Shown here: in pieces, positions 37,977 through 46,786 of the stretch
How positions within the stretch are numbered: the first letter of the stretch is position 1
How the letters are laid out: each line of letters starts with the position of its first letter
Source: Sorangium sp025924095
Lineage (GTDB): Bacteria > Myxococcota_A > Polyangia > Polyangiales > Polyangiaceae
Direction: 5' to 3'
Length of the DNA stretch: 64,000 bases
NCBI RefSeq assembly: GCF_051521505.1
Contig: NZ_CP150356.1
Location: forward strand, 3,782,001-3,846,000
Notes under the pieces: generated by a model
What the model was told of the DNA's origin: nothing
The model's input: only the letters and a program-made list of their open reading frames with translations
The model's database searches: none
Made by a program: the position numbers and the translations under genes

Positions 37977-38342
37977 GGATCCGCGGGCCTGAGCCCTGGC
38001 TCCTGGCTCTCCACTCTGGTGTTGCTCTCCGCTCTGGTATTGCATGCGGACAAAGCTGCTCCGCGGGACCTGGCCCGCAAGCAAGGGCGCGCCCGGACCC
38101 GCCTGCGCCGCGGCCCGGCAGCGCTCCGGAGCCGCCCGAGGCGCCGCGCTTGGCCCTGACCGTCCAGGCGGCTCACGCCGCGAGGTTCTGCGCAGTCGAC
38201 GGCGCGGTGCGATGCGTCGACGCGCGTCCGCCCGGCAGAAGTGGCCCTGTTCTGCCGCCGGAAGTGCCGATCTGCGAACCGCCATGAGCGGCACGGGCCA
38301 TGCTTTCGTGATCATCACCGAACTCTGCCAGCAGGCTCTGCC
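37977..38342. other. 366-bp divergent gap
   Basis: This is the region between the stress-protein and histidine kinase starts. It carries an 18-bp imperfect tandem repeat (38006-38041) and otherwise nothing I can support. No gene-like frame lies in it, apart from possible short N-terminal extensions of its neighbours. Confidence 0.6.
38006..38041. repeat. 18-bp tandem duplication, two copies
   Basis: GCTCTCCACTCTGGTGTT at 38006-38023 is followed directly by a copy with two mismatches at 38024-38041. If translation of the stress protein begins at 38045 it would code a QSGE-type repeat; otherwise it lies in the promoter region. Confidence 0.7.
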
Positions 38343-39236
38343 ATGACCGCGTTTTGCGACGACCTCGACGACCGCGTCCCCGCCGTCCCGCTCCGGGAAG
38401 ACACCGCCCGGCTCCGGGAGGACTTCCTCGTGCTCGCTGCGCACGAGATCAGGACGCCTGTCACCTCGCTCCTCCTGCAGCTCCAGCTGACGAAGCGGAT
38501 GAGCGAACGGGAGCCGGAGAACACCCCGGCGTGGGCGGCGGCGATGCTGGCCGTCTTCGATCGTCAGCTCGGCCGGCTCGCCAGGCTGTGCGACGACATG
38601 CTCCAGGTCCGGCGCGCCGATCCGGCCCGGCGCGTGCCAGCCCGCGAGCTTGTCGATCTCGTCGTGCTCATCCGCGATGTGGTGGCGGTGGCGGTCGCGC
38701 ATCGGCCGGCCGCGCGCGGCGCCATCGCGGTCGCGGCCGAGGGCGCGGTGATCGGCCGCTGGGACCGGTCCCAGATCGAGCGCATGGCGTTCCACCTGAT
38801 CAAGAACGCGATCACCTTCGGTGAGGGCAAGCCGATCTCGATCGAGGTGCGCGCGACGCGCGCGCGGGCGCGGCTCATCGTGCGCGATCACGGCATGGGG
38901 ATCGCGAGGGAGGACCAGGAGCGGATCTTCGCGCGGTTCGAGCGGGCGGTCCCGGATCGCTTCGGCGGCCTGGGGCTCGGCCTCTACATCGCGCACGCCG
39001 CGGCGCGCGCGCACGGCGGGGCGATCCGCGTGGAGAGCGAGCTCGGCCGGGGCGCGGTGTTCGTCGTCGATCTCCCCCTCGCGCCGCGATCGCTGGAGCG
39101 CGAGGGGCGCGCGGGCCGAGCGCGCCCGTCACGGCGCGGCCTCGCCCGGCGGCCGTCCGAGCTGCCCCTGAGCGCGCACCTCAAGCTCGCGCACGTCAAG
39201 CACCTGTACCACCGGGCGCAGCGCCCGCACCCATGA
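38343..39236 (+). CDS. Soluble sensor-less histidine kinase
   Basis: 297-aa two-component kinase. The H box LAAHEIRTPV gives His34, only 34 residues from the start. The ATPase part shows the N box HLIKNAITF, G1 DHGMGI, the F box RIFARFERA and G2 GGLGLGLYIAH. No transmembrane helix or PAS/GAF domain precedes the H box, so it must be controlled by a separate protein. The basic C-terminal ~45 residues are unlike kinase domains. No response regulator lies beside it. ATG 38343 is taken as the start although no clear ribosome site is seen. It converges with hisH (21-bp gap). Confidence 0.9.
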   Translation: MTAFCDDLDDRVPAVPLREDTARLREDFLVLAAHEIRTPVTSLLLQLQLTKRMSEREPENTPAWAAAMLAVFDRQLGRLARLCDDMLQVRRADPARRVPARELVDLVVLIRDVVAVAVAHRPAARGAIAVAAEGAVIGRWDRSQIERMAFHLIKNAITFGEGKPISIEVRATRARARLIVRDHGMGIAREDQERIFARFERAVPDRFGGLGLGLYIAHAAARAHGGAIRVESELGRGAVFVVDLPLAPRSLEREGRAGRARPSRRGLARRPSELPLSAHLKLAHVKHLYHRAQRPHP

Positions 39237-39257
39237 CAGGCCAGCGCCGCGGTCGGC

Positions 39258-39935
39258 TCACCCGTTCAGAAAGCGGACGAGCAGGCGCAGGCCCGTCTCC
39301 TGGCTCTTCTCGGGGTGGAACTGCGTCGCGGTCACGTTGTCCCGCTCGATCGCCGCGGTGATCCGGTGCGGGCCGTGCTCCGTCGTCGCCGCCACGAGCG
39401 CCGGGTCGAGCGGGACGGCGTGGTAGCTGTGGACGAAGTAGACGAACGGGCGCTCGCCAGCGAACACGCCGAGCGGGCCCTCCACGTCGCGCGTGATCGC
39501 GATGCGGTTCCACCCCATGTGGGGGATCTTGATCCCGGCCCAGGGCTCGCCGGCCACCGCCGTCGCCTCGGCCGCGCTCGGCTCCGGCGTGAGGCGCTTG
39601 ACGATCCCGGGGAACACGCCGAGCCCCCGCGCGCCGGCCGCCTCCTCGCTCGAGTCGAAGAGGGCCTGCATGCCGAGGCAGATGCCGAGGTACGGCGCCC
39701 CCTTCCGGATCTGCTCGCGCAGCGCCTCGCCGATGCCGTCCTGCAGGGCGGCCGCGCAGTCGCGGAAGGCGCCCTGGCCTGGCACCACCACCTTGTCGGC
39801 CCGCGCGATGACCTCCGGATCGCCCGTGCGCGTGACCGCGCACGGCTCGCCGGCGTCCCCGGCGGCCTGGAGGAGCGCCCGCTCCACGGAGCGCAGGTTG
39901 CCCATCCCGAAGTCGACGAGCGCGATCGATTGCAT
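39258..39935 (-). CDS. hisH: HisH, glutamine amidotransferase subunit of imidazole glycerol phosphate synthase
   Basis: 225-aa class I glutaminase that supplies ammonia to HisF in histidine synthesis. Catalytic triad: Cys86 in GICLGMQ, with His207 and Glu209 in FHPEKS. The opening ALVDFGMGNLRSVERAL is characteristic. It lies 3 bp after hisB on the same strand, so they are co-transcribed. hisF is not in the window and hisA is 14 kb away. Confidence 0.96.
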   Translation of the reverse strand: MQSIALVDFGMGNLRSVERALLQAAGDAGEPCAVTRTGDPEVIARADKVVVPGQGAFRDCAAALQDGIGEALREQIRKGAPYLGICLGMQALFDSSEEAAGARGLGVFPGIVKRLTPEPSAAEATAVAGEPWAGIKIPHMGWNRIAITRDVEGPLGVFAGERPFVYFVHSYHAVPLDPALVAATTEHGPHRITAAIERDNVTATQFHPEKSQETGLRLLVRFLNG

Positions 39936-39938
39936 GGC

Positions 39939-40526
39939 TCAGAGGCTCCCCTTGGTGGACGGAATGCCGGCGACGCGGGGCTCGATGCGGGTCGCCTTCA
40001 TCAGCGCCTTGGCGAACGATTTGAAGCAGATCTCGACGATGTGGTGCAGGTTGTCCCCCTCGATGAGGCGGACGTGGAGGTTCGCGCCGACGCCGCGCGC
40101 GAAGCCCTCGAAGAACACGGGGGCGAGCTCGACGTCCCACGTGCCGAGCTTCGCCTTGGGCAGCGGCACGCGCCAGACGAAGTAGGGCCTGCCGGAGAGG
40201 TCCAGCGCGCACTGCGCGAGCGCCTCGTCCATGGGGAGCGTCGCCTCGCCGTAGCGCGCGATGCCCGCCTTGTCGCCGAGCGCCTGCTGCACGGCCGCGC
40301 CCAGGGTGATGCCGCAGTCCTCGGTGGTGTGGTGGCCGTCGATCTCGATGTCGCCCTCGGCGTGGATGGTGAGGTCAAACAGGCCGTGGCGGGCGATCTG
40401 ATCGAGCATGTGCGTGAGGAAGGGGAGCGGCGTCCTGATCGACGAGCGGCCCTGGCCGTCGAGATCGATCTCGATGCGGATGTCCGTTTCGCGCGTCTTG
40501 CGCTCGACTTTGGCGATGCGGGGCAT
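39939..40526 (-). CDS. hisB: HisB, imidazoleglycerol-phosphate dehydratase
   Basis: 195-aa monofunctional dehydratase, the sixth step of histidine synthesis. The manganese-binding motif HHTTEDCG starts at His65; the second half repeats it as HHIVEICFKSFAKAL. The length is normal for the stand-alone enzyme, without the phosphatase domain fused in enterobacteria. ATG 40526 is supported by the conserved opening AKVERKTRETDI. First gene of the hisB-hisH pair; the divergent gap to the kinase is 269 bp. Confidence 0.97.
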   Translation of the reverse strand: MPRIAKVERKTRETDIRIEIDLDGQGRSSIRTPLPFLTHMLDQIARHGLFDLTIHAEGDIEIDGHHTTEDCGITLGAAVQQALGDKAGIARYGEATLPMDEALAQCALDLSGRPYFVWRVPLPKAKLGTWDVELAPVFFEGFARGVGANLHVRLIEGDNLHHIVEICFKSFAKALMKATRIEPRVAGIPSTKGSL

Positions 40527-40644
40527 GGCGCGTAGGGTAGTCGCCCCGGGCGACGATGGGGAGCACCACGGATGAGCCGGGCGTCCGGCTTGCCCCGCCC
40601 CGCCTCGGTCCAGCGCACGGCCGGAGGCACGGCGACCGAGCGTG

Positions 40645-40680
40645 GTGGCCTCTGACGTCGCCTGACGTGGCCTCTGACGT
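40645..40680. promoter_or_regulatory. 14-bp direct repeat with three TGACGT sites in the hisB/kinase gap
   Basis: GTGGCCTCTGACGT occurs at 40645-40658 and 40667-40680, 22 bp apart or about two helical turns. TGACGT also occurs between them at 40663-40668. Three equally oriented half-sites on one DNA face fit a cooperative activator or repressor site. It is 119 bp from hisB and about 116 bp from the kinase start. Confidence 0.4.
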
Positions 40681-40795
40681 GGCTGAACGGCCGAGGCGAG
40701 GCCTTGGATGAGAGCGGCGGATGGAATAAGGTGGCCTCCTGGATAACGTGGCGGTGGTGGCGCGCCCTGACGGCAGCCCCAGCGCAGGAGTGTCC

Positions 40796-42409
40796 GTGAG
40801 CTCACCGGTTGCCGAAGGTCAAGTTCTGTCGGGGAAATACCGGGTCGAGCGCATCCTCGGGCAAGGGGGCATGGGCGTCGTCGTCGCCGCCTTGCACGAG
40901 CAGCTCCACCAGCGGGTCGCCATCAAGATGCTCCACCCCGGCGCCAACGCCGAGATGGTGGAGCGCTTCGTGCGCGAGGCGCGCGCGGCGGTGCGCCTGA
41001 AGAGCGAGCACGTCGCGCGCGTGCTCGACGTCGGGACGCTCGAGACCGGCGCGCCGTTCATGGTGATGGAGTACCTGGAGGGGAGCGACCTGCAGGAGAC
41101 GCTGCGGCAGCGCGGCCCGCTCGAGCTGGAGGAGGCCGTGGGCTACGTGCTCGAGGCCTGCGAGGCCATCGCCGAGGCGCACGCGGCCGGCATCATCCAC
41201 CGTGATCTCAAGCCGGCGAACCTCTTCCTCACGCGCGGAGCGGACGGCAGCGGCATGGTGAAGGTGCTCGATTTCGGCATCTCCAAGGCGCTCGCCGAGT
41301 CGGCCGGGGCCGAGCCCGAGCTCGGGCTGACGAAGACGGCGATGGTGCTCGGCTCACCGCTCTACATGGCGCCGGAGCAGATGCGCTCGGCGCGCTCGGT
41401 GGACGCGCGCGCGGACATCTGGTCGCTCGGCGCCATCCTCTATCAGCTGCTCACGGCGCGGGTGCCCTTCGACGCGACCTCGCTGTCCGAGCTCATCCTG
41501 ATGATCAACACCGAGGCGCCGCCGTCCCCGAGCACCTTCCGGCGCGACCTGCCGCCGGGCCTGGAGGCGGCGATCCTGCACTGCCTCGAGAGGGACGTCG
41601 CGAAGCGCTTCAGGTCCGTCGCCGAGCTCGCGGGCGCCATCGTCGATTTCGGCCCTCCGCTCGCGCTGGCGTCGCTGGAGCGGATCGAGCGGACGCTGGG
41701 GCTCGTGCCCGCGGTCAGCTGGCGCGACCGGGCGAGCTCGGCGCGCGATCGGATGAGCGTTCCCCCCGGGCCGACGGCGCAGGAGCGCGTGAGCGGCGTG
41801 CCCGCGGCGACCGCGCAGGGGCGGTCCAGCGCGCCGCCCGCCGGCGCGACGTCAGGCGCCGCGGTCGGCCACACGGCGGGCCCGGCGGGCTCGGCTCCCG
41901 GCTGGACGGCCGCGAGCCCCGCGTCGGCCGGCCGCAGGCGGAGCGGCGTGGCGCTGGCGATCGCCGGGGTGGGCGTCGCGGCGGTGATCGGCGGGGTCCT
42001 GCGCTTCGTCACGTTCCGCGGCGACGCGGGGGATCCTGCGGTCGAGCCGCTGGCCGCGACAACCTCCGCCGAGCCACCGCCGCCCGCGACGACGTCCGTG
42101 CCGCCCCCGCCGGTCGCTCCTCCGGACGTCTCCGCCGTGGCCACGGTCGCCACCCCGGCGCCGACGACGACCGCGGTGGCGATAGCGCCCCCGGCGCCGT
42201 CGGCGAGCGCCCGAACCTCGGCGACGGCGACCGCGAAGGCGCCCACGACGTCCACCCCCACGGCGCCTCGGCCGAGGGCCTCCGCGGTGCCTTCGGCCCC
42301 ACCGGCGTCGACAGCGGCGCCCTCGGCCACGTCGACCACGACCGCGTCACAGGGGAACGACAGCCCCAGCATCTTCGATGTGCTGAACGACAAAGGTAAA
42401 CCCAGATGA
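40796..42409 (+). CDS. Ser/Thr protein kinase, membrane-anchored, first gene of a PEGA operon
   Basis: 537-aa Hanks-type kinase. Catalytic domain ~14-275: glycine loop GQGGMG (23-28), Lys44 in VAIKML, HRDLKPAN, DFGISKAL, SPLYMAPEQ. A Pro/Ala-rich linker leads to one membrane helix (~383-400, VALAIAGVGVAAVIGGV) and a Thr/Pro/Ala-rich extracytoplasmic tail of ~130 residues. GTG 40796 is chosen because GCAGGAG lies 5 nt upstream; a GTG at 40748 is in frame but lacks one. The stop overlaps the ATG of the PEGA gene (ATGA). Signal and substrate are unknown. Confidence 0.93.
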   Translation: MSSPVAEGQVLSGKYRVERILGQGGMGVVVAALHEQLHQRVAIKMLHPGANAEMVERFVREARAAVRLKSEHVARVLDVGTLETGAPFMVMEYLEGSDLQETLRQRGPLELEEAVGYVLEACEAIAEAHAAGIIHRDLKPANLFLTRGADGSGMVKVLDFGISKALAESAGAEPELGLTKTAMVLGSPLYMAPEQMRSARSVDARADIWSLGAILYQLLTARVPFDATSLSELILMINTEAPPSPSTFRRDLPPGLEAAILHCLERDVAKRFRSVAELAGAIVDFGPPLALASLERIERTLGLVPAVSWRDRASSARDRMSVPPGPTAQERVSGVPAATAQGRSSAPPAGATSGAAVGHTAGPAGSAPGWTAASPASAGRRRSGVALAIAGVGVAAVIGGVLRFVTFRGDAGDPAVEPLAATTSAEPPPPATTSVPPPPVAPPDVSAVATVATPAPTTTAVAIAPPAPSASARTSATATAKAPTTSTPTAPRPRASAVPSAPPASTAAPSATSTTTASQGNDSPSIFDVLNDKGKPR

Positions 42410-43506
42410 ATTGGCCTGGAAGCGAACGACTCCCGCTGCGGAGCCGCAAGAGCGTGCGCGTCTGTGCCGCGCTCGCGCTCGGCGGCGCCGCGCTGGCGGG
42501 GCTCGCGCCCGCCGCGGCCCAGCCTGCGCCGGCCGCCGGCGCGCCGGTCGTGGCCCAGCCTGCGCCGGCCGCCGCGCCTGCCGCGAGCGCTCCTGCGGCC
42601 CAGGGGCCGCTGTCCGAGACCCTCACGGGGGAGGCCAAGGCCGAGTATGAGGCCGCGCGGATCCTCTTCAACGACGGCGACTACCGCAACGCCATCATCA
42701 AGTTCGAGCGCGCCCACGAGCTCTCCCGCGACCCGCGGCTGCTCTGGAACATCGCCCTCTGCCAGAAGAACCTGAAGCGCTACGCGCGCCTGCTCGGAAC
42801 GGTCGAGAAGCTCCTCCAGGAGGCCGGTCCGCAGCTCACGGAGCAGGATCGCAAGGACGCCGCGGCGCTCATCGAGGCGACGAAGGCCTACGTGAGCCGC
42901 CTCGACCTCCAGGCCAGCGAGGCGGGCGCCGCCGTCTTCGTCGACGGCGAGGAGGTCGGCCGGACCCCGCTGCGCGAGCCCGTGCTGCTCGACGTCGGCA
43001 CCCGGAAGATCCGGGTGACAAAGAAGGGCTTCAAGGACGTCGAGGTCTCCCAGCCGGTGGCGGGCGGCGATGTGGTCACGGTGAAGGCCACGCTCGAGCG
43101 GGAGGTCCACCAGGGGCGGCTCATCGTCGCGGCGCCGCCGAACGCCGTCATCTCCATCGACGGCCGCGTGGTCGGCCGCGGCAGCTATGACGGGCCGGTG
43201 CCGAGCGGCGGCCACGCGCTCCGCGTCACGGCGTCCGACATGCTGTCGCACCAGTCCGAGGTGATGATCCTCGACAACCAGACACGCCGCGTGCAGGTCT
43301 CGCTGGTGCCGAAGCCCAAGGAAAGCAACATCGAGCGCTGGATCTGGATCGGCGGCGGCGTGGCCGTGCTCACGGGCGCGCTCCTTGTCGGCCTGGGCGT
43401 CTTCGCGGGGGAGCCGCCGGTCGACGGCACCCTGTCGCCCGGCTCGGTCGCCCTGTCCGCGCGGGGCGGCGCCTCGTTCGCGATCCCCTTCGGAGGAGGC
43501 CGATGA
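42406..43506 (+). CDS. TPR-PEGA membrane protein (copy 1)
   Basis: 366-aa exported protein. Signal peptide to about residue 39, then Ala/Pro-rich repeats (QPAPAA). A TPR-like unit (~75-130) contains FNDGDYRNAIIKFERAHELS and LLWNIALCQKNLKRYARLL. Two PEGA-type beta modules follow (~165-230 and ~235-305), e.g. AAVFVDGEEVGRTPL and AVISIDGRVVGRG. A single membrane helix is at ~312-330. It overlaps the kinase upstream and the lipoprotein downstream by 4 nt each, so the three are one operon. It is a paralogue of the gene at 48682. Probably an envelope scaffold; inference only. Confidence 0.9.
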   Translation: MNWPGSERLPLRSRKSVRVCAALALGGAALAGLAPAAAQPAPAAGAPVVAQPAPAAAPAASAPAAQGPLSETLTGEAKAEYEAARILFNDGDYRNAIIKFERAHELSRDPRLLWNIALCQKNLKRYARLLGTVEKLLQEAGPQLTEQDRKDAAALIEATKAYVSRLDLQASEAGAAVFVDGEEVGRTPLREPVLLDVGTRKIRVTKKGFKDVEVSQPVAGGDVVTVKATLEREVHQGRLIVAAPPNAVISIDGRVVGRGSYDGPVPSGGHALRVTASDMLSHQSEVMILDNQTRRVQVSLVPKPKESNIERWIWIGGGVAVLTGALLVGLGVFAGEPPVDGTLSPGSVALSARGGASFAIPFGGGR

Positions 43507-44429
43507 TCCGCGGCCGCCGCTTCGTCCTCGCCGCGCTCCTCGCGCTCGCGTGCGGAGGGTGTTCTTCGCCGGACGAGATCGTCGTCGCCATCTCGACGGA
43601 TCTCGCCCTTCCCAAGGACTTCGATGTCCTCCAGGTCCAGGTGTTCAAGAGCGGCGGAGGCGGGTTCAATCAAGCCTACCTGCGGCTTGGCGAGCCCGAT
43701 GCCGACGCGCAGCTCCCGGCGACAATCGGGTTCTACTCCTCGAACAGCGGGGGAGAATCCATCCGGATCAGGGTCAGCGCGCGCGTCAAGGACGCGCTCG
43801 GCGCGGTGCGCATCGTGCGTGAGGCGGTCACGACGATCCCGGAGAATCGCGTCGCGTTGCTCACCCTACCGCTCAACTTTCTCTGTGACGGCTCAGGGGA
43901 GAGCGCGGGGAACGACGTCGAGAACACGCTCTGCGGAGACGACCAGACCTGCGTCGCGGGGGCGTGCGTGTCGAACAAGATCGACTCGAGCACGCTGCCT
44001 GACTATTCGGCCGGCGACGTCTACGGCGGTGGGGACGGGGACTGCTTCGACGTGACGACCTGCTTCAAGGAGGCGACGGCGGCGGAGGTCGACGCGGCGG
44101 CTTGCACGATCGCGGGCGACGGCGGGGCTCCGCGGAACGTGGCGCTGGAGACCGTCGCCGGCGACGGCGTGTGCGACGGCGATGGCGACGACCGCCGTTG
44201 CCTTGTGGCGCTCGACGCCGCCAGCGATGATGGCTTCCGGGTGGAGGAAGACGGGCGGATCCAGCTACCGCCGGAGGTGTGCAAGCAGATGGCGAACGGC
44301 AAGATCGCGGCCGTGTTGACGGCGCCGGCGGTGGCCGTGTTGACGGCGCCGGCGACGGACTGCGCCCAGAAGACCGCGGGGCTGCCGACGTGCGGGCCGT
44401 GGCTCACGTCGGGGTCGGAGGAGCCCTGA
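43503..44429 (+). CDS. Lipoprotein of the kinase-PEGA operon (copy 1)
   Basis: 308-aa predicted lipoprotein with signal LLALACGGC. The mature part starts with a beta-rich domain containing TDLALPKDFD, QLPATIGFYSSN and LPLNFLCDGS, followed by Cys-rich loops (CVAGACVSNKID, CFDVTTC) and a C-terminal block LPPEVCKQMANGKIA ... LPTCGPW. The same landmarks occur in the first half of the protein at 49689, so the two are paralogues. An AVLTAPA segment is duplicated near residue 280. Family name is not known to me. ATGA overlap with the PEGA gene shows coupling. Confidence 0.8.
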   Translation: MIRGRRFVLAALLALACGGCSSPDEIVVAISTDLALPKDFDVLQVQVFKSGGGGFNQAYLRLGEPDADAQLPATIGFYSSNSGGESIRIRVSARVKDALGAVRIVREAVTTIPENRVALLTLPLNFLCDGSGESAGNDVENTLCGDDQTCVAGACVSNKIDSSTLPDYSAGDVYGGGDGDCFDVTTCFKEATAAEVDAAACTIAGDGGAPRNVALETVAGDGVCDGDGDDRRCLVALDAASDDGFRVEEDGRIQLPPEVCKQMANGKIAAVLTAPAVAVLTAPATDCAQKTAGLPTCGPWLTSGSEEP

Positions 44430-44479
44430 CGAAGGGCACAACGCTGCGGGGATCGCGCCCGGCAGCGTCAGCATCGAGG

Positions 44480-44503
44480 GGGAGCGCTCGTCTTCGCGCT
44501 CCC
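44480..44503. terminator. Perfect 8-bp hairpin in a convergent gap
   Basis: GGGAGCGC and GCGCTCCC flank an 8-base loop. It lies between the lipoprotein stop (44429) and the thrombospondin-repeat gene's stop (44563). No U tract. Suited to stopping transcription from either side. Confidence 0.45.
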
Positions 44504-44562
44504 GCCCGGCCAGCGCATCACCGCGGCTAGCTGGGCGAGCCGCGCGACGGCGGCGCGGCGGG

Positions 44563-46650
44563 TCACCCCCGCCGTCGCCGCCACCCGGCGAGGAGCGCCG
44601 CAGCGGCGAGCCACACCGCAGCCGAGGTCGCCGATGTGTCGGCGCGCATCGCGAGGCCGCAGCCGTTGCCGTGCGCCCGCGGCTCGCCGCCTCCGGGCCG
44701 GGAAGTCGCGCCGTCGCCGCCGGCGCCAGCGCCGCCGCTGTTGTCACCGCCGCCCCCGCCAGCGCCGCCGCCGCCGTTGTCACCGCCGCCGGCGCCAGCG
44801 CCGCCGCCGTTGTCACCGCCGCCCCCGCCAGCGCCGCCGCCCCCGCTTCCGGCATCGTCGGGCACGCAGCCGCCGGCGACGCAGGTGCCGCCGGGGCAGC
44901 GGGCGCCCTCGTTCGGGAACAGCGCGCACTCGCCGTACCTTGGATGGCACTGCGCGGAGGTGCAGGCATTCCCGGAGGGCGCGCACGCGACCGGCTCGTT
45001 GCCCCTGCAGACGCCGTCGTCGCAGGCGTCGGCCAGGGTGCAGGGGTCGCGGTCGTCGCAGGGCGTGCCGTCGGGCTTCGGCGGCGCGTCGCAGTCGCAC
45101 GCGTCGCCCACGCCGTCGCTGTTCGCGTCCTCCTGCCCGCGGTTCGACAGGACCGGGCAGTTGTCGGCGCCGTCGGGCGCGCCGTCGTTGTCGTCGTCGT
45201 CATCGCACCGGTCGCCCTGGCCGTCGCCGTCGGTGTCGCTCTGGCTCGGGTTCGCCGAGAGTGGGCAGTTGTCCGAGCCGTCCGGGGCCCCGTCGTTGTC
45301 GTCGTCGCCGTCGCACGCATCCCCGTCGCCGTCGCCGTCGATGTCGGCCTGATCGGGGTTGGGGGTCGAGGGGCAATTGTCTGCGCCGTCTTCCACACCG
45401 TCGTCATCCCTGTCGAGCGCGCTCGCGTCGCAGGCGTCGCCTGCGCCGTCGCCGTCGATGTCGGCCTGATCGGGGTTGGGGACGAGAGGGCAGTTGTCGG
45501 CCTCGTCGCTCGAGGCGTCGTTGTCGTCGTCGCCGTCGCACGCGTCGCCCAGTCCGTCCTTGTCCGTGTCGGTCTGGTCGGAGTTCGGCACCGACGGGCA
45601 GTTGTCGGCCTCGTCACTCGAGGCGTCATTGTCGTCGTCGCCGTCGCACGCGTCGCCCAGTCCGTCCTTGTCCGTGTCGGCCTGGTCGGGGTTCGGCACC
45701 GACGGGCAGTTGTCGGCCTTGTCGTCCGAGGCGTCGTTGTCGTCGTCGTCGTCGCACGCGTCGCCCAGTCCGTCCTTGTCCGTGTCGGCCTGGTCGGGGT
45801 TCGGCACCGATGGGCAGTTGTCGCCGTCGTCGTTCGCGCCGTCGCCGTCAGCGTCGCCGTTGAGGTCCCAGTTGACCACGCCGGCCTGTTCGGCCGCCGT
45901 CATCCCGAGCAGCGCCCTCGCCGGGAGGGCATCGAGGCGGATCGCGGTCGCGTGCGCGTCGGCCTGGCTCGCGTGCTGCCCGCCGAAGTGCATGAGGACC
46001 CGCGTCCCCCTGGGTGGCACCGAGAGGGCGAACTCGACCGCGGGCCCCTGCGTCGCCGCGCAGTTGTCGGTGGTCATCCCGACGCTCCCCGGCGCGATCG
46101 CCGCCGAAGGTCCGTAGAAATTGAAATGGAGGCTCGGATCCGCGCCCGCGTCGACGTCGTCCGTGGCGAGCCACCGGTCCACCGGCGTGAACTCCAGATC
46201 TCCGCTGTGCGACTGCGTGATCGTTGTGTCGTTGTCGGAGCCGACGTTCGTCTCGATCCGCACGACCGCCGGCAGCTCGGAGGCGGTGGGGTTGTGGAGG
46301 ATCTCCAGGAACCGCGCCCACCCTTCGTCGGTGGGCACGTACACCTTCCTGGTGACCTCGAGGCGGCCGAGGAGCGCCGGCCCGTGGGCGAGCTGCCTCC
46401 CGTCCATCTCCGCCACCCGGGTCGAGGGAGGGAACCTCGCCCCGTCCACCCGCAGCATCATGCCGGTGTCGAAGGCGTCGATGGTCCCGTTGTTGACCAC
46501 CCCGTCCGTCCCGACGTCCCACACGAAGGTGAGGCCATCCACGAGCTCCTGAACGGGGCCCGCGGCACCACACTGCGCCGCCGCGCTCCGCGGGGCAGCC
46601 ACGAGCGCCAGCGTGACGCCGAGCCCTGCGGCCATGACGATTCGCTTCAT
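44563..46650 (-). CDS. Surface protein with thrombospondin type 3 repeats and MYXO-CTERM-like tail
   Basis: 695-aa exported protein. The signal peptide (MKRIVMAAGLGVTLALVAAP...) ends near residue 25. Residues ~27-270 are a beta-rich domain without a recognised name. Residues ~275-520 are calcium-binding TSP3 repeats of the form DNCPSVPNPDQADTDKDGLG followed by DACDDDDDN, about nine copies, three of them almost identical at DNA level. A Cys-rich module (~525-600), a Gly/Asp-rich linker and GCGL-hydrophobic-WRRRR finish it, which fits the MYXO-CTERM sorting type. ATG 46650 has a purine-rich AGAAGAGAGAGAGA upstream. Likely a calcium-stabilised adhesin. Confidence 0.88.
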   Translation of the reverse strand: MKRIVMAAGLGVTLALVAAPRSAAAQCGAAGPVQELVDGLTFVWDVGTDGVVNNGTIDAFDTGMMLRVDGARFPPSTRVAEMDGRQLAHGPALLGRLEVTRKVYVPTDEGWARFLEILHNPTASELPAVVRIETNVGSDNDTTITQSHSGDLEFTPVDRWLATDDVDAGADPSLHFNFYGPSAAIAPGSVGMTTDNCAATQGPAVEFALSVPPRGTRVLMHFGGQHASQADAHATAIRLDALPARALLGMTAAEQAGVVNWDLNGDADGDGANDDGDNCPSVPNPDQADTDKDGLGDACDDDDDNDASDDKADNCPSVPNPDQADTDKDGLGDACDGDDDNDASSDEADNCPSVPNSDQTDTDKDGLGDACDGDDDNDASSDEADNCPLVPNPDQADIDGDGAGDACDASALDRDDDGVEDGADNCPSTPNPDQADIDGDGDGDACDGDDDNDGAPDGSDNCPLSANPSQSDTDGDGQGDRCDDDDDNDGAPDGADNCPVLSNRGQEDANSDGVGDACDCDAPPKPDGTPCDDRDPCTLADACDDGVCRGNEPVACAPSGNACTSAQCHPRYGECALFPNEGARCPGGTCVAGGCVPDDAGSGGGGAGGGGGDNGGGAGAGGGDNGGGGAGGGGGDNSGGAGAGGDGATSRPGGGEPRAHGNGCGLAMRADTSATSAAVWLAAAALLAGWRRRRG
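45488..45850. repeat. 108-bp tandem repeats coding TSP3 units
   Basis: Starts of near-identical units are at 45488, 45596, 45704 and 45812, exactly 108 bp (36 codons) apart. The first three differ by only a few bases; the last diverges after about 15 bases. This is a recent expansion with potential for length variation. Confidence 0.85.
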
Positions 46651-46786
46651 TCTCTCTCTCTTCTGGGTGGTGGCCTGATGGGCCCCGGAGTGAATCTCAT
46701 GAAGGCGGTAAGTCATGAAGATTATTGATGTTTCTGTCCCGTCTGCCCGCCTTCATGTTCAAATCCGGCCACCACCCGCCCGCGGG

